A stretch of DNA of 40,599 nucleotides from Lachnospiraceae bacterium. Lineage in GTDB: Bacteria > Bacillota > Clostridia > Lachnospirales > Lachnospiraceae. Location of the stretch: NCBI GenBank assembly GCA_022788085.1, contig JALEWA010000072.1:1-40599 (forward strand), read 5' to 3'. A program made the position numbers and the translations under genes. Below the pieces are notes generated by a model. It saw only the letters and a program-made list of their open reading frames with translations, was not told the origin of the DNA and searched no databases. Below are positions 18,176 to 26,884 of the stretch, one piece after another. The number at the start of each line of letters is the position of its first letter. Positions within the stretch are counted from its first letter, which is position 1.

Positions 18176-18207
18176 TATGGGAATGCTGTATTGGCAGCGT
18201 TCCCATA
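18176..18207 (+). other. Strong intercistronic hairpin between minE and rodA
   Basis: A 13-bp stem with one G-U pair (18176-18188 with 18195-18207, core GGGAATGCTG) and a 6-nt loop sits in the minE-rodA gap. There is no T run, so it is unlikely to be a simple terminator. It could set mRNA processing or stability within the operon. Confidence 0.7.
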
Positions 18208-18232
18208 TGATACACGAGGAGACTTAAATACA

Positions 18233-19348
18233 ATGTTTAAGAATTATAGAATACGTGATTATGACTTTAAATTAATCATAATGGTAGTTGCGATTACGAT
18301 ATTAGGTATACTTGCAATTGGAAGTGCAAAGGAATCTTTGCAGAACAGACAGCTTATGGGTGCTATCATGGGCTTCTTTCTGATGATTGTGCTTTCTTTC
18401 TTTGACTATTCCTTTTTCCTTCGTTTTTATTGGGTAATATATGCCTTTAACATGGTGCTTCTGCTAATGGTTCAATTTTTTGGAGAAACGGTGAACAATG
18501 CAAAAAGATGGCTTGAAATTGGCGGTATTCAATTTCAACCTTCCGAAACTGCGAAAATTATGTTGATTTTATTCTTTTCACAGTTTATTATGAAACATAG
18601 GGAGAATATAAATTCTTTAAAAAATATTCTATTATTGTGTTTTCTATTGGTACCACCTCTGCTACTTATATACAAACAGCCGGATATGTCGACTAGTATC
18701 GTTATTATCCTTATCTTTTGTGTTGTATGGTATATAGGAGGACTGGATTATAAGATTATTGCCGGCGTATTATGTGTTGCCATTCCGGCAGCAGTCATAT
18801 TCCTGATTCTTGTATTACAGCCTGACCAGACCTTGATTGAGGAATATCAGCAGACAAGAATTCTTGCATGGCTTGAACCGGAAAAATATGCAACCGGTGC
18901 TGCATATCAGCAGACAAATGCTATGATGGCAATTGGTTCGGGGCAGCTTTGGGGCAAGGGACTGAATAATAATGAGATCAGTTCTGTGAAAAATGGTAAC
19001 TTTATTTCGGAGCCACAAACAGATTTCATATTTACGATTATAGGTGAAGAACTTGGTTTTGTTGGTGGTTGTGCTGCTGTTATTCTTCTTTTCCTTATTG
19101 CTTTAGAATGTCTTTCGGTAGCAAGAAAGGCTAAAGATTTAGCAGGAACCTGTATATGTAGTGGAATGGCAGCGCTTGTAGGCTTTCAAAGCTTTGTAAA
19201 TATTGCAGTAGCTACCGGGCTTTTCCCCAATACAGGTGTTCCGCTGCCATTCGTAAGCTATGGATTAACTTCTTTGGTGAGCTTATATGTAGGGATGGGC
19301 TTTGTATTGAATATAAGATTACAGTGTATTAGAAAATATAATAATTGA
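18233..19348 (+). CDS. rodA: RodA-type SEDS peptidoglycan polymerase
   Basis: This is a 371-residue SEDS glycosyltransferase that polymerises glycan strands with PBP2 during elongation. About ten membrane spans are visible. Family motifs include NAKRWLEIGGIQFQPSE, KQPDMSTS, the GEELGFVGG segment and PFVSYGLTSL. I chose the ATG at 18233 (MFKNYRIRDYDFK) with GAGGAG 11 nt upstream; the TTG at 18191 lies inside the upstream hairpin. RodA, rather than FtsW or SpoVE, is inferred from its place after PBP2 and the min genes. Confidence 0.92.
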   Translation: MFKNYRIRDYDFKLIIMVVAITILGILAIGSAKESLQNRQLMGAIMGFFLMIVLSFFDYSFFLRFYWVIYAFNMVLLLMVQFFGETVNNAKRWLEIGGIQFQPSETAKIMLILFFSQFIMKHRENINSLKNILLLCFLLVPPLLLIYKQPDMSTSIVIILIFCVVWYIGGLDYKIIAGVLCVAIPAAVIFLILVLQPDQTLIEEYQQTRILAWLEPEKYATGAAYQQTNAMMAIGSGQLWGKGLNNNEISSVKNGNFISEPQTDFIFTIIGEELGFVGGCAAVILLFLIALECLSVARKAKDLAGTCICSGMAALVGFQSFVNIAVATGLFPNTGVPLPFVSYGLTSLVSLYVGMGFVLNIRLQCIRKYNN

Positions 19349-19368
19349 CAAAGGAAGGTGCTTGAATC

Positions 19369-19764
19369 ATGAATATTGCGTTAATCGCGCATGACGGAAA
19401 GAAAAAACTGATGCAGAATTTCTGCATTGCATATCGAGGAATTTTGAGTAAAAATGAATTATATGCTACAGGAACAACAGGAAGATTAATAGAAGAGGTT
19501 ACAAATCTAAATGTCCATAAGTATCTTGCAGGACACTTAGGAGGAGAACAGCAGATATGTGCACAGATTGAACATAATCAGATTGACCTTGTTATTTTCT
19601 TAAGAGATCCGTTAAATTCAAAAGCTCATGAACCGGATGTAAATAATGCAGTTCGTTTGTGCGACGTTCATAATATACCATTAGCAACCAATCTTGCTTC
19701 AGCAGAATTGTTAATAAAGTCACTTGATAGAGGAGATTTAGACTGGCGTGAAATGTATAAATAG
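19369..19764 (+). CDS. mgsA: Methylglyoxal synthase, with Glu at the usual catalytic Asp
   Basis: Methylglyoxal synthase converts dihydroxyacetone phosphate to methylglyoxal and phosphate, a glycolytic bypass that relieves sugar-phosphate stress. The 131-residue protein has [10 protein letters not shown] (D9), the phosphate-binding [15 protein letters not shown] (D80) and AHEPDV (H87, D90). The motif normally GPxGGDQQ reads GHLGGEQQ, so the residue matching E. coli catalytic Asp71 is Glu (E60). Residues matching E. coli His98 and Asp101 remain. AAGGAAGGTG precedes the ATG. Its last 17 nt overlap the dacA start, and it is embedded in a cell-wall operon. Confidence 0.9.
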   Translation: MNIALIAHDGKKKLMQNFCIAYRGILSKNELYATGTTGRLIEEVTNLNVHKYLAGHLGGEQQICAQIEHNQIDLVIFLRDPLNSKAHEPDVNNAVRLCDVHNIPLATNLASAELLIKSLDRGDLDWREMYK

Positions 19765-20725
19765 GTTTTTGAGTATAACCTTTTGCGTGATATTTATATC
19801 TGGTACGCTATGTGCATGTGGGGCAAAGGATTATTCCTTTGCTTATGATAGGAATCGTAATAATTCCAGTTTTACGGTGGATGCAAGTTTAAAAGGAGAA
19901 AATTTAGAGGCGTTTGCCTCTGATTTGTGTGTCACGGTGGAGGACGTAACGCAGGGAACCACAGTAGATATGTCTCAGGCAACTGCAGCAGGCCTATTTG
20001 ATATTAATGATGGAGAGGTTCTATATGCCAAAAATGTGCATGAGAAATTGAATCCTGCAAGTATTACAAAGATTCTGACTGCATTGTGCGCACTTAAGTA
20101 TGGCAATTTGGATGATGTTCTTACAGCATCAGAAAATGTATATATAAATGAATCAGGAGCCGTAAAGCTTGGAATTGAGGCAGGAGATACCATGACTCTT
20201 GACCAGGCATTGCATGCATTACTGCTTAAATCGGCAAATGATGTTGCTATCATGATAGCAGAATATCTGGCAGGAAGTGTAGAAGGCTTCTCAGATATGA
20301 TGAATGAAACTGCGCAGGCTTTAGGTGCTACAAACAGTCATTTTGTAAATTCGAATGGTTTGACAGATCCCAATCATTATACAACAGTATATGATTTGTA
20401 TTTGATTTGCAATGAAGCTGTTAAGTATGATAAATTTATTGAGATTATTCATACACCATCTTATAATTCTGTATATCATGATAAGAATGGAAAAGAAAAA
20501 GAAATTAGTCTGTCTACAACGAATGCGTATTTGAAAAATGAAGCGTTTGCCCCCGATAATGTTACTGTTATTGGTGGAAAAACAGGAACAACAAATGCGG
20601 CAGGAAGTTGTTTGATCCTTTATTCAAGAGATCAGTCAGGTAATCCTTATATTTCAATTATCTTACAGTCTACAGATCGTACGATGCTTTATAAGGAAAT
20701 GACAGAGCTTTTAGGAGAAATATAG
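19748..20725 (+). CDS. D-alanyl-D-alanine carboxypeptidase (DacA/DacF type), probable lipoprotein
   Basis: This low-molecular-weight PBP trims the terminal D-Ala from pentapeptide stems. Active-site motifs are S105-I-T-K108, S162-A-N164 and K278-T-G. The N terminus is a short hydrophobic signal ending in L21-C22-A23-C24, a plausible lipobox, so it is probably lipid-anchored; lspA lies in a later operon. The protein has 325 residues and lacks an obvious C-terminal amphipathic anchor, which fits lipid anchoring. The start is the GTG at 19748, overlapping mgsA by 17 nt, with AGGAG 12 nt upstream. No ATG start with a ribosome-binding site is present. Confidence 0.88.
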   Translation: MKCINRFLSITFCVIFISGTLCACGAKDYSFAYDRNRNNSSFTVDASLKGENLEAFASDLCVTVEDVTQGTTVDMSQATAAGLFDINDGEVLYAKNVHEKLNPASITKILTALCALKYGNLDDVLTASENVYINESGAVKLGIEAGDTMTLDQALHALLLKSANDVAIMIAEYLAGSVEGFSDMMNETAQALGATNSHFVNSNGLTDPNHYTTVYDLYLICNEAVKYDKFIEIIHTPSYNSVYHDKNGKEKEISLSTTNAYLKNEAFAPDNVTVIGGKTGTTNAAGSCLILYSRDQSGNPYISIILQSTDRTMLYKEMTELLGEI

Positions 20726-20802
20726 ATTTTTTAAATTTAATATAATATTGCATATTTTTCATGGAAAAATCAGACAAATTTTGATTGATATTGAGATTTG
20801 AG

Positions 20803-20831
20803 TTGTATTTTCTTATGTAATCTACTATAAT
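20803..20831 (+). promoter_or_regulatory. Predicted sigma-A promoter for the P-loop/HlyD-like/yggS/sepF group
   Basis: TTGTAT at 20803-20808 and a perfect TATAAT at 20826-20831 are 17 nt apart, in the 211-nt AT-rich gap after dacA. The implied leader is about 100 nt. Confidence 0.65.
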
Positions 20832-20936
20832 TATTATATAATACTTTTTTAAAGATAGTTCTTGTTATAAGACTATGATTAAGTAAATAATGGGGAATCT
20901 TAATTATGAGGTTCTAAAAATGTAGGAGGGATTACA

Positions 20937-21362
20937 ATGGTACAGCTTATTTTAGGAAAAAAAGGTAAAGGCAAAACAAAAATTATTTTGGAAATGGTAA
21001 ATAAAGAGATTGCAGGTGCGAACGGCAATATTGTATATCTCGACAAGGGCATTGATCATATGTATGAATTAAATAATAAGATTCGTTTGATTAATGTAAA
21101 GGATTATGGTGTTTCCAATGCAGATGAGTTTATAGGATTTATCAGAGGTATTCTTTCTCAGGATCATGATTTAGAGCAGATATATTTCGACAGCTTCCTG
21201 AAAATTGCCTGTCTGGAAAATGACATGGACAAAATGGAAGAAGTGGTGAAGAAGTTGAATGACATCAGTGAGACATATGGATTCAAAGTTATTGCTAGTG
21301 TTTCCATGGATGAATCTGAGTTGCCGGAATCTTTAAAATCGAAAGTTATTGTATCTCTTTAA
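20937..21362 (+). CDS. Small P-loop NTPase-like protein of unknown function
   Basis: I do not recognise a named function for this 141-residue protein. It has a Walker A motif at the N terminus (GKKGKGKT, residues 7-14) and a hydrophobic strand ending in Asp (EQIYFDS) that could be Walker B, so it looks like a minimal P-loop ATP-binding fold. Some databases label such proteins twitching-motility-like, which I would not trust. The start is well supported by TAGGAGGG. No membrane span or signal peptide is present. It is the first gene after a strong promoter and is followed by a terminator, then by the HlyD-like gene, yggS and sepF. Confidence 0.75.
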   Translation: MVQLILGKKGKGKTKIILEMVNKEIAGANGNIVYLDKGIDHMYELNNKIRLINVKDYGVSNADEFIGFIRGILSQDHDLEQIYFDSFLKIACLENDMDKMEEVVKKLNDISETYGFKVIASVSMDESELPESLKSKVIVSL

Positions 21363-21372
21363 ATATACATAG

Positions 21373-21400
21373 AAGCCTCGGAATAAACTCCGGGGCTTTT
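21373..21400 (+). terminator. Intrinsic terminator after the P-loop gene
   Basis: A 10-bp stem with one G-U pair (21373-21382 with 21389-21398, core AGCCTCGGA) and a 6-nt loop ends in CTTTT. Only 23 nt separate it from the next start codon, so the downstream gene must rely on read-through or an internal promoter. Confidence 0.75.
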
Positions 21401-21423
21401 AAAATTGACAGGAGGAGTGTTGC

Positions 21424-22824
21424 GTGGCGAACAAAAGGAAACGTCAGGTAGTTGAGATAACCAGAAGATCAGGAAAAACGATGAATAAAATTGAATTTTT
21501 AATTTTTGGTGCAATGATCGTATATCTGATCGTGGTAGTAATAACATATCTGAATTCTGAAAAAATCAGAGGCTACGAGATAAAAATGGGGTCTCTTTCG
21601 GAAACAAAGACATATACAGGAATCGCAATCAGGGAAGAAGAAATCTTAACAACTCCATACACAGGTTATATCAATTTTTATATTCGTGAGGGTGAGAGAG
21701 TTTCAACAAGAGATACGGTATATTCCATTGATGAAAGTGGTAAGCTGGCAAGTCTGCTTAACTCGGGCGAGCTGGGAGAGAATTCATACACGGACGAGGA
21801 GCTTGCAGAGTTCCGCTCAGAAATTATTCAATACGACAGAGGTTTTGAAAAAAAAGATTTTCAAAGTGTTTATGATTTTAAGTATGAAATGGAAGGAGCT
21901 GTAGTAAGGCTTGTTAATATAGATATGCAACAGAGTATGGAAACGCTAAACAGTTCCAGCTTAGGTAGTTTGGTGAATATGTGCAAAGCAGGCAAAACAG
22001 GTTATGTTGTATATAGCACAGATGGATATGAAGATATTACAGCTCAGGATATTACAGCAGAAGACTTTGATACAACGAAATATGAAAAGAAAAAGATTAG
22101 TAATAATGATTTAGTGGAAGCAAATTCTTCTGTAGCAAAGCTTGTAACAGAAGAAGAATGGTCACTGGTGATACAGGTAGATGAAGAACGTGCCAAGGCT
22201 TTAGAGGAAGCAGAATATGTGAACATAAAGTTCCTGAAGACGCAGGAAAGCTCGTGGGCTTCTGTAAATATTTTACGTAAGGATGATGGTATCTACGCAG
22301 TTCTGGGATTTAATAATTCCTGCAATAGCTTCTGTACAGATAGATTCATAGAGATTGAACTGGTCATAAATGATGAAGTAGGATTAAAGATTCCTAATTC
22401 TGCAATCGTTGAAAAAGAATTTTTCATTATTCCGGCTGAGTATATGAGCAAAGGCGGAGCAAATGGAAATTATGGAGTTTCAAAAGAAGTTTTTGATGAA
22501 AATGGAAATGTGGTATATCAGTTTGTAGAAACTACAGTATACAACTCAGATGAAAATGAATTTTATGTAGACAACGAGAATTTGAGTGTAGGTGATTATA
22601 TATGCAAACCGGATTCCGCAGAAAAGATAGCGATAAGCAAGTCGGGAACATTAATCGGTGTATATAACATGAATAAAGGATATGCAGATTTTAAGCAGAT
22701 AACGATTCTATATCAAAATGATGAATATTCAATTGTAAGCTCTAATACAAAATACGGTTTGACTGTATATGATAGAATTGTGTTAGATGCATCCAGCGTT
22801 AATACAGATGATTTTATTTATTGA
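21424..22824 (+). CDS. HlyD-like membrane-anchored adaptor protein, orphan
   Basis: This 466-residue protein has a basic cytoplasmic N terminus (about 1-22), one membrane span (about 25-44, FLIFGAMIVYLIVVVITYL) and a large extracytoplasmic part. That part begins with a lipoyl/barrel-sandwich-like half (YTGYINFYIREGERVSTRDTVY) and has a second half-motif later (AGKTGYVVYSTDGYED), separated by a helical stretch. This matches the layout of HlyD-type membrane-fusion proteins. No ABC or RND transporter gene is nearby, so an export role is not supported locally. The GTG start has GGAGGAG at 6-nt spacing. Position just before yggS-sepF suggests a link to division or envelope assembly, by inference only. 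Confidence 0.7.
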   Translation: MANKRKRQVVEITRRSGKTMNKIEFLIFGAMIVYLIVVVITYLNSEKIRGYEIKMGSLSETKTYTGIAIREEEILTTPYTGYINFYIREGERVSTRDTVYSIDESGKLASLLNSGELGENSYTDEELAEFRSEIIQYDRGFEKKDFQSVYDFKYEMEGAVVRLVNIDMQQSMETLNSSSLGSLVNMCKAGKTGYVVYSTDGYEDITAQDITAEDFDTTKYEKKKISNNDLVEANSSVAKLVTEEEWSLVIQVDEERAKALEEAEYVNIKFLKTQESSWASVNILRKDDGIYAVLGFNNSCNSFCTDRFIEIELVINDEVGLKIPNSAIVEKEFFIIPAEYMSKGGANGNYGVSKEVFDENGNVVYQFVETTVYNSDENEFYVDNENLSVGDYICKPDSAEKIAISKSGTLIGVYNMNKGYADFKQITILYQNDEYSIVSSNTKYGLTVYDRIVLDASSVNTDDFIY

Positions 22825-22899
22825 TAGAAAAAATTACAGATTAAATTCTATATACATTAATTTATTGAACATTACATTTTATAAAGGCAGGTGCTTGGA

Positions 22900-23598
22900 A
22901 TGATTAAGGAAAATATTGAAAAAGTAGAGAAGGTAATTGATCAGGTCTGTGAAGAAATAGGACGTAAACGTAGTGAGGTGACCCTGATAGCTGTTAGTAA
23001 GACGAAACCTGCTGAAATGCTTCAAGAGGCATATGATACAGGATGTAGAGATTTTGGAGAAAATAAAGTACAGGAGCTTGTAGATAAATATGAGGTACTT
23101 CCCAAAGATATCAGATGGCATATGATAGGGCATTTGCAAAGGAATAAAGTAAAGTATATTGTTGATAAAGTGTATCTGATTCACAGTGTAGATTCATTAA
23201 GATTAGCAGAAGAAATCAGTAAAGAAGCAGTAAAGAAAAATGTTTCTGTTAATATTCTGATCGAGGTAAATGCTGCAGGAGAAGAAACGAAATTCGGAAC
23301 AACACTCGAAGATGCAAAGCAATTAGTACGAGAAGCGGCTAAACTGCCTAATGTTCACATAAAAGGGCTCATGACAATTGCACCTATGGTTGAAAAAGCA
23401 GAGGAAAATAGGGTATTTTTTCAACAATTAAAAAAATTATCGGTTGACATTGCAGCAGAAAACATTGATAATGTAAGTATGGAAGTACTATCCATGGGTA
23501 TGACAGGAGATTACTCTGTAGCCGTATCAGAGGGAGCGACGTTGGTAAGAGTAGGAACCGGTATCTTTGGAGAAAGAAATTATTCGGTTTCCATATAA
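22900..23598 (+). CDS. YggS-family PLP homeostasis protein
   Basis: This is a 232-residue alanine-racemase-fold protein that binds PLP through a lysine (K34 in LIAVSKTKP) and helps control PLP and amino-acid pools; it has no known catalytic activity. Typical segments FGENKVQELVDKYE, WHMIGHLQRNK and SMGMTGDYSVAVSEGATLVRVGTGIFG are present. I chose the ATG at 22900 with AGGCAGG upstream rather than the GTG at 22891, which lies within that sequence. The gene is the counterpart of Bacillus ylmE, which also sits next to sepF (ylmF). Confidence 0.93.
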   Translation: MIKENIEKVEKVIDQVCEEIGRKRSEVTLIAVSKTKPAEMLQEAYDTGCRDFGENKVQELVDKYEVLPKDIRWHMIGHLQRNKVKYIVDKVYLIHSVDSLRLAEEISKEAVKKNVSVNILIEVNAAGEETKFGTTLEDAKQLVREAAKLPNVHIKGLMTIAPMVEKAEENRVFFQQLKKLSVDIAAENIDNVSMEVLSMGMTGDYSVAVSEGATLVRVGTGIFGERNYSVSI

Positions 23599-23631
23599 TG
23601 TTAATATGTGTGTTAAGAAAGGAAACATAAA

Positions 23632-24132
23632 ATGGGAGTAATGGATAAGTTTTTAAATGTAATGAAATTAAATGATGTTGAGGACGAATTTGACAGTGAC
23701 GATTATTATGATGATGAAGAACCTGTTGAAAAGATAAAGAAAAACTCTTATAAGGAAGAGGAATATGATGAACCTTCCGTAAAAAAAACATCGCAGAAGG
23801 TAACACCAATAAGACAGGTAAAACGTTCTTCAGGGAATGGTATGCAGGTATGTGTTATTAAGCCTACAAGTGTAGAAGATGCAAGAGAGATTACAGAAAC
23901 ATTACTTGCAAACAGGACTGTAGTGTTGAATATGGAAGGTCTTGATATTGATATTGCACAAAGAATCATTGACTTTGCATCAGGCTCTACCTATGCAATT
24001 CATGGCAATTTGCAGAAAATATCAAATTATATTTGCATTCTGACTCCAGCAAGCGTGGACATATCAGGTGATTTTCAGGAAATATTTTCAGGCACATTTA
24101 ATGTACCACCAATATCTCACGATGCGATATAA
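23632..24132 (+). CDS. sepF: Cell division protein SepF
   Basis: SepF binds FtsZ and the membrane and shapes the septum in Gram-positive bacteria. The 166-residue protein starts with MGVMDKFLNVMKLND, the short N-terminal membrane-binding helix, followed by an acidic disordered linker (about 15-65). The conserved SepF core starts near residue 75 (VCVIKPTSVEDAREITETLL), with the GSTYAIHGNLQKISNYICILTP segment at its end. AAAGGAA precedes the ATG. It follows yggS by 33 nt and is closed by a terminator. Confidence 0.94.
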   Translation: MGVMDKFLNVMKLNDVEDEFDSDDYYDDEEPVEKIKKNSYKEEEYDEPSVKKTSQKVTPIRQVKRSSGNGMQVCVIKPTSVEDAREITETLLANRTVVLNMEGLDIDIAQRIIDFASGSTYAIHGNLQKISNYICILTPASVDISGDFQEIFSGTFNVPPISHDAI

Positions 24133-24137
24133 GGAAA

Positions 24138-24171
24138 AACTTCCTGCTTAATAGTGGGAAGTTATTTTTTT
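24138..24171 (+). terminator. Intrinsic terminator between sepF and aroB
   Basis: A 7-bp stem (AACTTCC at 24138-24144 with 24157-24163), extended by a T-G pair, is followed by a seven-base T run at 24165-24171. It ends only 31 nt before the aroB start. An extended -10-like TGATATGAT at 24174-24182 lies in the remaining gap. Confidence 0.7.
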
Positions 24172-24202
24172 GTTGATATGATTAGAAGGAAAGGTGAAAG
24201 TA

Positions 24203-25312
24203 ATGTCACAAAGATTAACGGTTAATCAAAATAATAAACCTATTTACGATATAGTATACGAGAATGACTTTTCTATGCTTCCGGTTGAGCTTGAAAAATT
24301 TCAAATAGCTGAGAAGAAATTATGTATTATTACGGATTCTAAAGTTAATGGCTTATACAGTGAAGATGTATGTAATGTATTGAAGGATAAATGTAAAAGT
24401 ATTGTTGTTTTTTCTTTCCCTGATGGTGAAAAGAGTAAGAACCTTGATACAGTAAAGAACATTTATGAGTTCCTGATTCAGAACAAGTTTGAGAGAAAAG
24501 ACATGCTTCTTGCTTTAGGAGGCGGTGTTGTTGGAGATATTACAGGCTTTGTGGCAGCAACCTACTTAAGGGGAATTGATTTTATTCAGATACCGACAAC
24601 ATTACTTGCACAGGTTGACAGCAGTGTAGGTGGTAAGACAGGCGTTGACTTCGACCAATATAAGAATATGGTTGGGGCATTTTACATGCCGAAATTGGTT
24701 TATATGAATCTTGCAGTTCTTCGTTCCCTTGATGACAGACAGTATTATGCAGGAATGGCAGAGGTAATGAAGTATGGATTAATAAAGAATGCTTCTTTCT
24801 ATGAGTGGATTTTAGATAATATGTATGAAATACATGAGAGAGACTTGGAAACTTTGGAAGAGATGGTTGTAAAAAGCTGTACTTTTAAAAAGTTGGTTGT
24901 AGAGAAAGATCCTACTGAAAAAGGTGAGCGTGCAATCTTAAATTTCGGACATACAATTGGACATGCTATTGAAAAGGCGAAGAATTTTGAACTTCTACAT
25001 GGAGAATGTGTTGCATTAGGAAGTGTTGCAGCTGCTTATATATCATGGAAGAGGGAACTCTTGTCCAAAGATGAATATTATGAAATAAGAGACATGTTTG
25101 TACCATTCAATCTTCCTATCTCTATTGATAACATTGATCCGGAAGAAATATTAAATCTGACAGCTTCTGATAAGAAAATGGAAGGCAATCAGATTAAATT
25201 CATTCTTCTAAAGAAAGTTGGAAAAGCAATGATTGATACAACAGTGACAAAAGAAGAAATTTTAGAAGGAATTAAAGAAATCTATTTTAGTGAAGAGGAT
25301 GAACATGAATAA
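24203..25312 (+). CDS. aroB: 3-dehydroquinate synthase
   Basis: AroB converts DAHP to 3-dehydroquinate in the shikimate pathway, using NAD and a divalent metal. The 369-residue protein shows the nucleotide-binding GGGVVGDITGFVAATYLRG, IPTTLLAQVDSSVGGKTGVD, and the metal ligands in AEVMKYGLIK, NFGHTIGHAIE and LLHGECVALG. I chose the ATG at 24203 with AGGAAAGG about 9 nt upstream; the GTG at 24194 overlaps that site. No other shikimate genes are near. The stop overlaps the lspA start by 8 nt. Confidence 0.95.
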   Translation: MSQRLTVNQNNKPIYDIVYENDFSMLPVELEKFQIAEKKLCIITDSKVNGLYSEDVCNVLKDKCKSIVVFSFPDGEKSKNLDTVKNIYEFLIQNKFERKDMLLALGGGVVGDITGFVAATYLRGIDFIQIPTTLLAQVDSSVGGKTGVDFDQYKNMVGAFYMPKLVYMNLAVLRSLDDRQYYAGMAEVMKYGLIKNASFYEWILDNMYEIHERDLETLEEMVVKSCTFKKLVVEKDPTEKGERAILNFGHTIGHAIEKAKNFELLHGECVALGSVAAAYISWKRELLSKDEYYEIRDMFVPFNLPISIDNIDPEEILNLTASDKKMEGNQIKFILLKKVGKAMIDTTVTKEEILEGIKEIYFSEEDEHE

Positions 25313-25832
25313 AAGAAAAGGAATTCTGCTGCTAATTGATGTAATTTTTTTGGCAATATTAATTTTTTTGGATCAGATGACAAAACATTTTGCTGTCGTT
25401 TCTTTAAAAGGGCAGACTCCTGTAAAACTAATTGATGGTGTATTGGAATTTAATTATCTGGAAAATAGGGGAGCTGCTTTTGGAATGCTGCAAAATCAAA
25501 AGTTTTTCTTTATTTTTATTGCAGTTGTTATATTGGCAGTTATTATTTATGTTCTTGGAAAGACACCTAATCAAAAAAAGTATACAAAACTTCATATTGC
25601 ATTAGTATTGATTGCAGCAGGTGCAATAGGAAATATGATAGATAGACTAAGATTTGATTATGTAGTCGACTTTATTTATTTTAGTTTAATTAATTTCCCG
25701 ATTTTTAATGTCGCAGATATATATGTAACCTGTTCTGCTATTTATCTTGTTATTTTATTACTTTTTGTATACAAAGAAAGCGATCTTGAGTTCTTATCAT
25801 TAAGAACAAAGAAGTTTCGCGATGTAAAGTGA
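25305..25832 (+). CDS. lspA: Lipoprotein signal peptidase (signal peptidase II)
   Basis: LspA cleaves the signal peptide of prolipoproteins after lipidation. The 175-residue protein has four membrane spans, the substrate-site ENRGAAFGML (residues 53-62), and the two catalytic-Asp regions GNMIDRLRFDYVVDF and FNVADIYV. I chose the ATG at 25305 with GAAGAGG 7 nt upstream; earlier in-frame starts at 25290 and 25299 overlap that sequence. It overlaps aroB and is followed by an rluD-type gene, a frequent partner of lspA in Firmicutes. Confidence 0.94.
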   Translation: MNKRKGILLLIDVIFLAILIFLDQMTKHFAVVSLKGQTPVKLIDGVLEFNYLENRGAAFGMLQNQKFFFIFIAVVILAVIIYVLGKTPNQKKYTKLHIALVLIAAGAIGNMIDRLRFDYVVDFIYFSLINFPIFNVADIYVTCSAIYLVILLLFVYKESDLEFLSLRTKKFRDVK

Positions 25833-25875
25833 TTTTTTAAGCAAGTATTGAAAAAATGAAAGCACATAGATATAT

Positions 25876-26790
25876 ATGAATGAATTGATTTTTGAAATTA
25901 GCCCGGAAATGGAAGATGAGAGAATTGATAAATGTATCTGCAATTATATGGATTCCTTGTCACGTTCTTATATTCAAAAGATTATAAAGACAAGTAATGT
26001 TTTTGTGAATGATATTCCTGTAAAGGCAAATTATAAGGTTAAAGTAGATGACAAGATTCGATTCATCATTCCCGAAAACGTGGAACCAGATATCCCGGCA
26101 CAAAACATTCCACTTGATATTATTTATGAAGATAAAGATATTTTAATTGTAAATAAACCAAAAGATATGGTTGTACATCCTGCTCCCGGGCATTATGAGG
26201 GAACGATTGTAAATGCAGTTATGTATCATTGTAAAGATGCTCTTTCGGGAATAAATGGTGTCATGCGCCCAGGAATTGTACATCGTATTGATAAGGATAC
26301 CACAGGTTCTTTGATTATTTGTAAAAATGATGAAGCACATAATTTTATAGCTGCTCAATTAAAAGAGCATTCTATAAATCGTCGTTATAGAGCGATTGTT
26401 TGGGGGCGTGTATCTTTAGATGAAGGTGTTATTGATGCTCCTATTGGCAGACATCCGACAGACCGGAAAAAGATGGCAATTAATCAGAAAAATGGAAAAA
26501 CAGCAGTAACCCATTATAAAGTATTGGAACGTTTTGAAAAATTTTCCTATATAGAATGTCGGCTTGAAACTGGAAGAACACACCAGATCAGAGTTCATAT
26601 GGCGAGCATTGGTCATCCATTATTAGGAGATGAAGTCTATTCAAATGCAAAGTCACCGTATAAAGTAAAGGGACAGACGTTACATGCCATGACAATAGGG
26701 TTTATACATCCTTCCACAAAAGAGTATATGGAGTTTGAAGCTCCTTTACCTGATTATTTTGAAGACATATTAAGAAAACTGAGAAATTGA
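25876..26790 (+). CDS. RluD/RluA-family rRNA/tRNA pseudouridine synthase
   Basis: This 304-residue RNA pseudouridine synthase has an N-terminal S4 RNA-binding domain (about 14-75, containing RSYIQKIIKTSNVFVND) and the catalytic domain with HRIDKDTTG, where D139 is the nucleophile; most relatives have Leu where this has Ile. GRTHQIRVHMASIGHPLLGD is the C-terminal family signature. The target is not determinable, but its length and lspA linkage match the Bacillus YlyB group. The ribosome-binding site is weak (TGAAAG). Confidence 0.92.
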   Translation: MNELIFEISPEMEDERIDKCICNYMDSLSRSYIQKIIKTSNVFVNDIPVKANYKVKVDDKIRFIIPENVEPDIPAQNIPLDIIYEDKDILIVNKPKDMVVHPAPGHYEGTIVNAVMYHCKDALSGINGVMRPGIVHRIDKDTTGSLIICKNDEAHNFIAAQLKEHSINRRYRAIVWGRVSLDEGVIDAPIGRHPTDRKKMAINQKNGKTAVTHYKVLERFEKFSYIECRLETGRTHQIRVHMASIGHPLLGDEVYSNAKSPYKVKGQTLHAMTIGFIHPSTKEYMEFEAPLPDYFEDILRKLRN

Positions 26791-26807
26791 AATGTGATGT
26801 GAGTATG

Positions 26808-26840
26808 AAAAAATGCAGACTTTTAAGGTTTGCATTTTTT
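26808..26840 (+). terminator. Strong intrinsic terminator after the rluD-type gene
   Basis: A 13-bp stem (26808-26820 with 26828-26840, core AAATGCAGAC) with one G-U pair and a 7-nt loop has its 3' arm ending in six Ts. It closes the aroB-lspA-rluD unit. Confidence 0.85.
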
Positions 26841-26884
26841 ATTTGGAAGCATTATGTAATTATAATATTTCTATTAAATTTAAA

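Noticed and set aside
21686-21904. Overlapping reading frame inside the HlyD-like gene, and similar antisense frames elsewhere
   Set aside because: These have no ribosome-binding sites or recognisable protein features and lie within well-supported genes, so I treat them as shadows.
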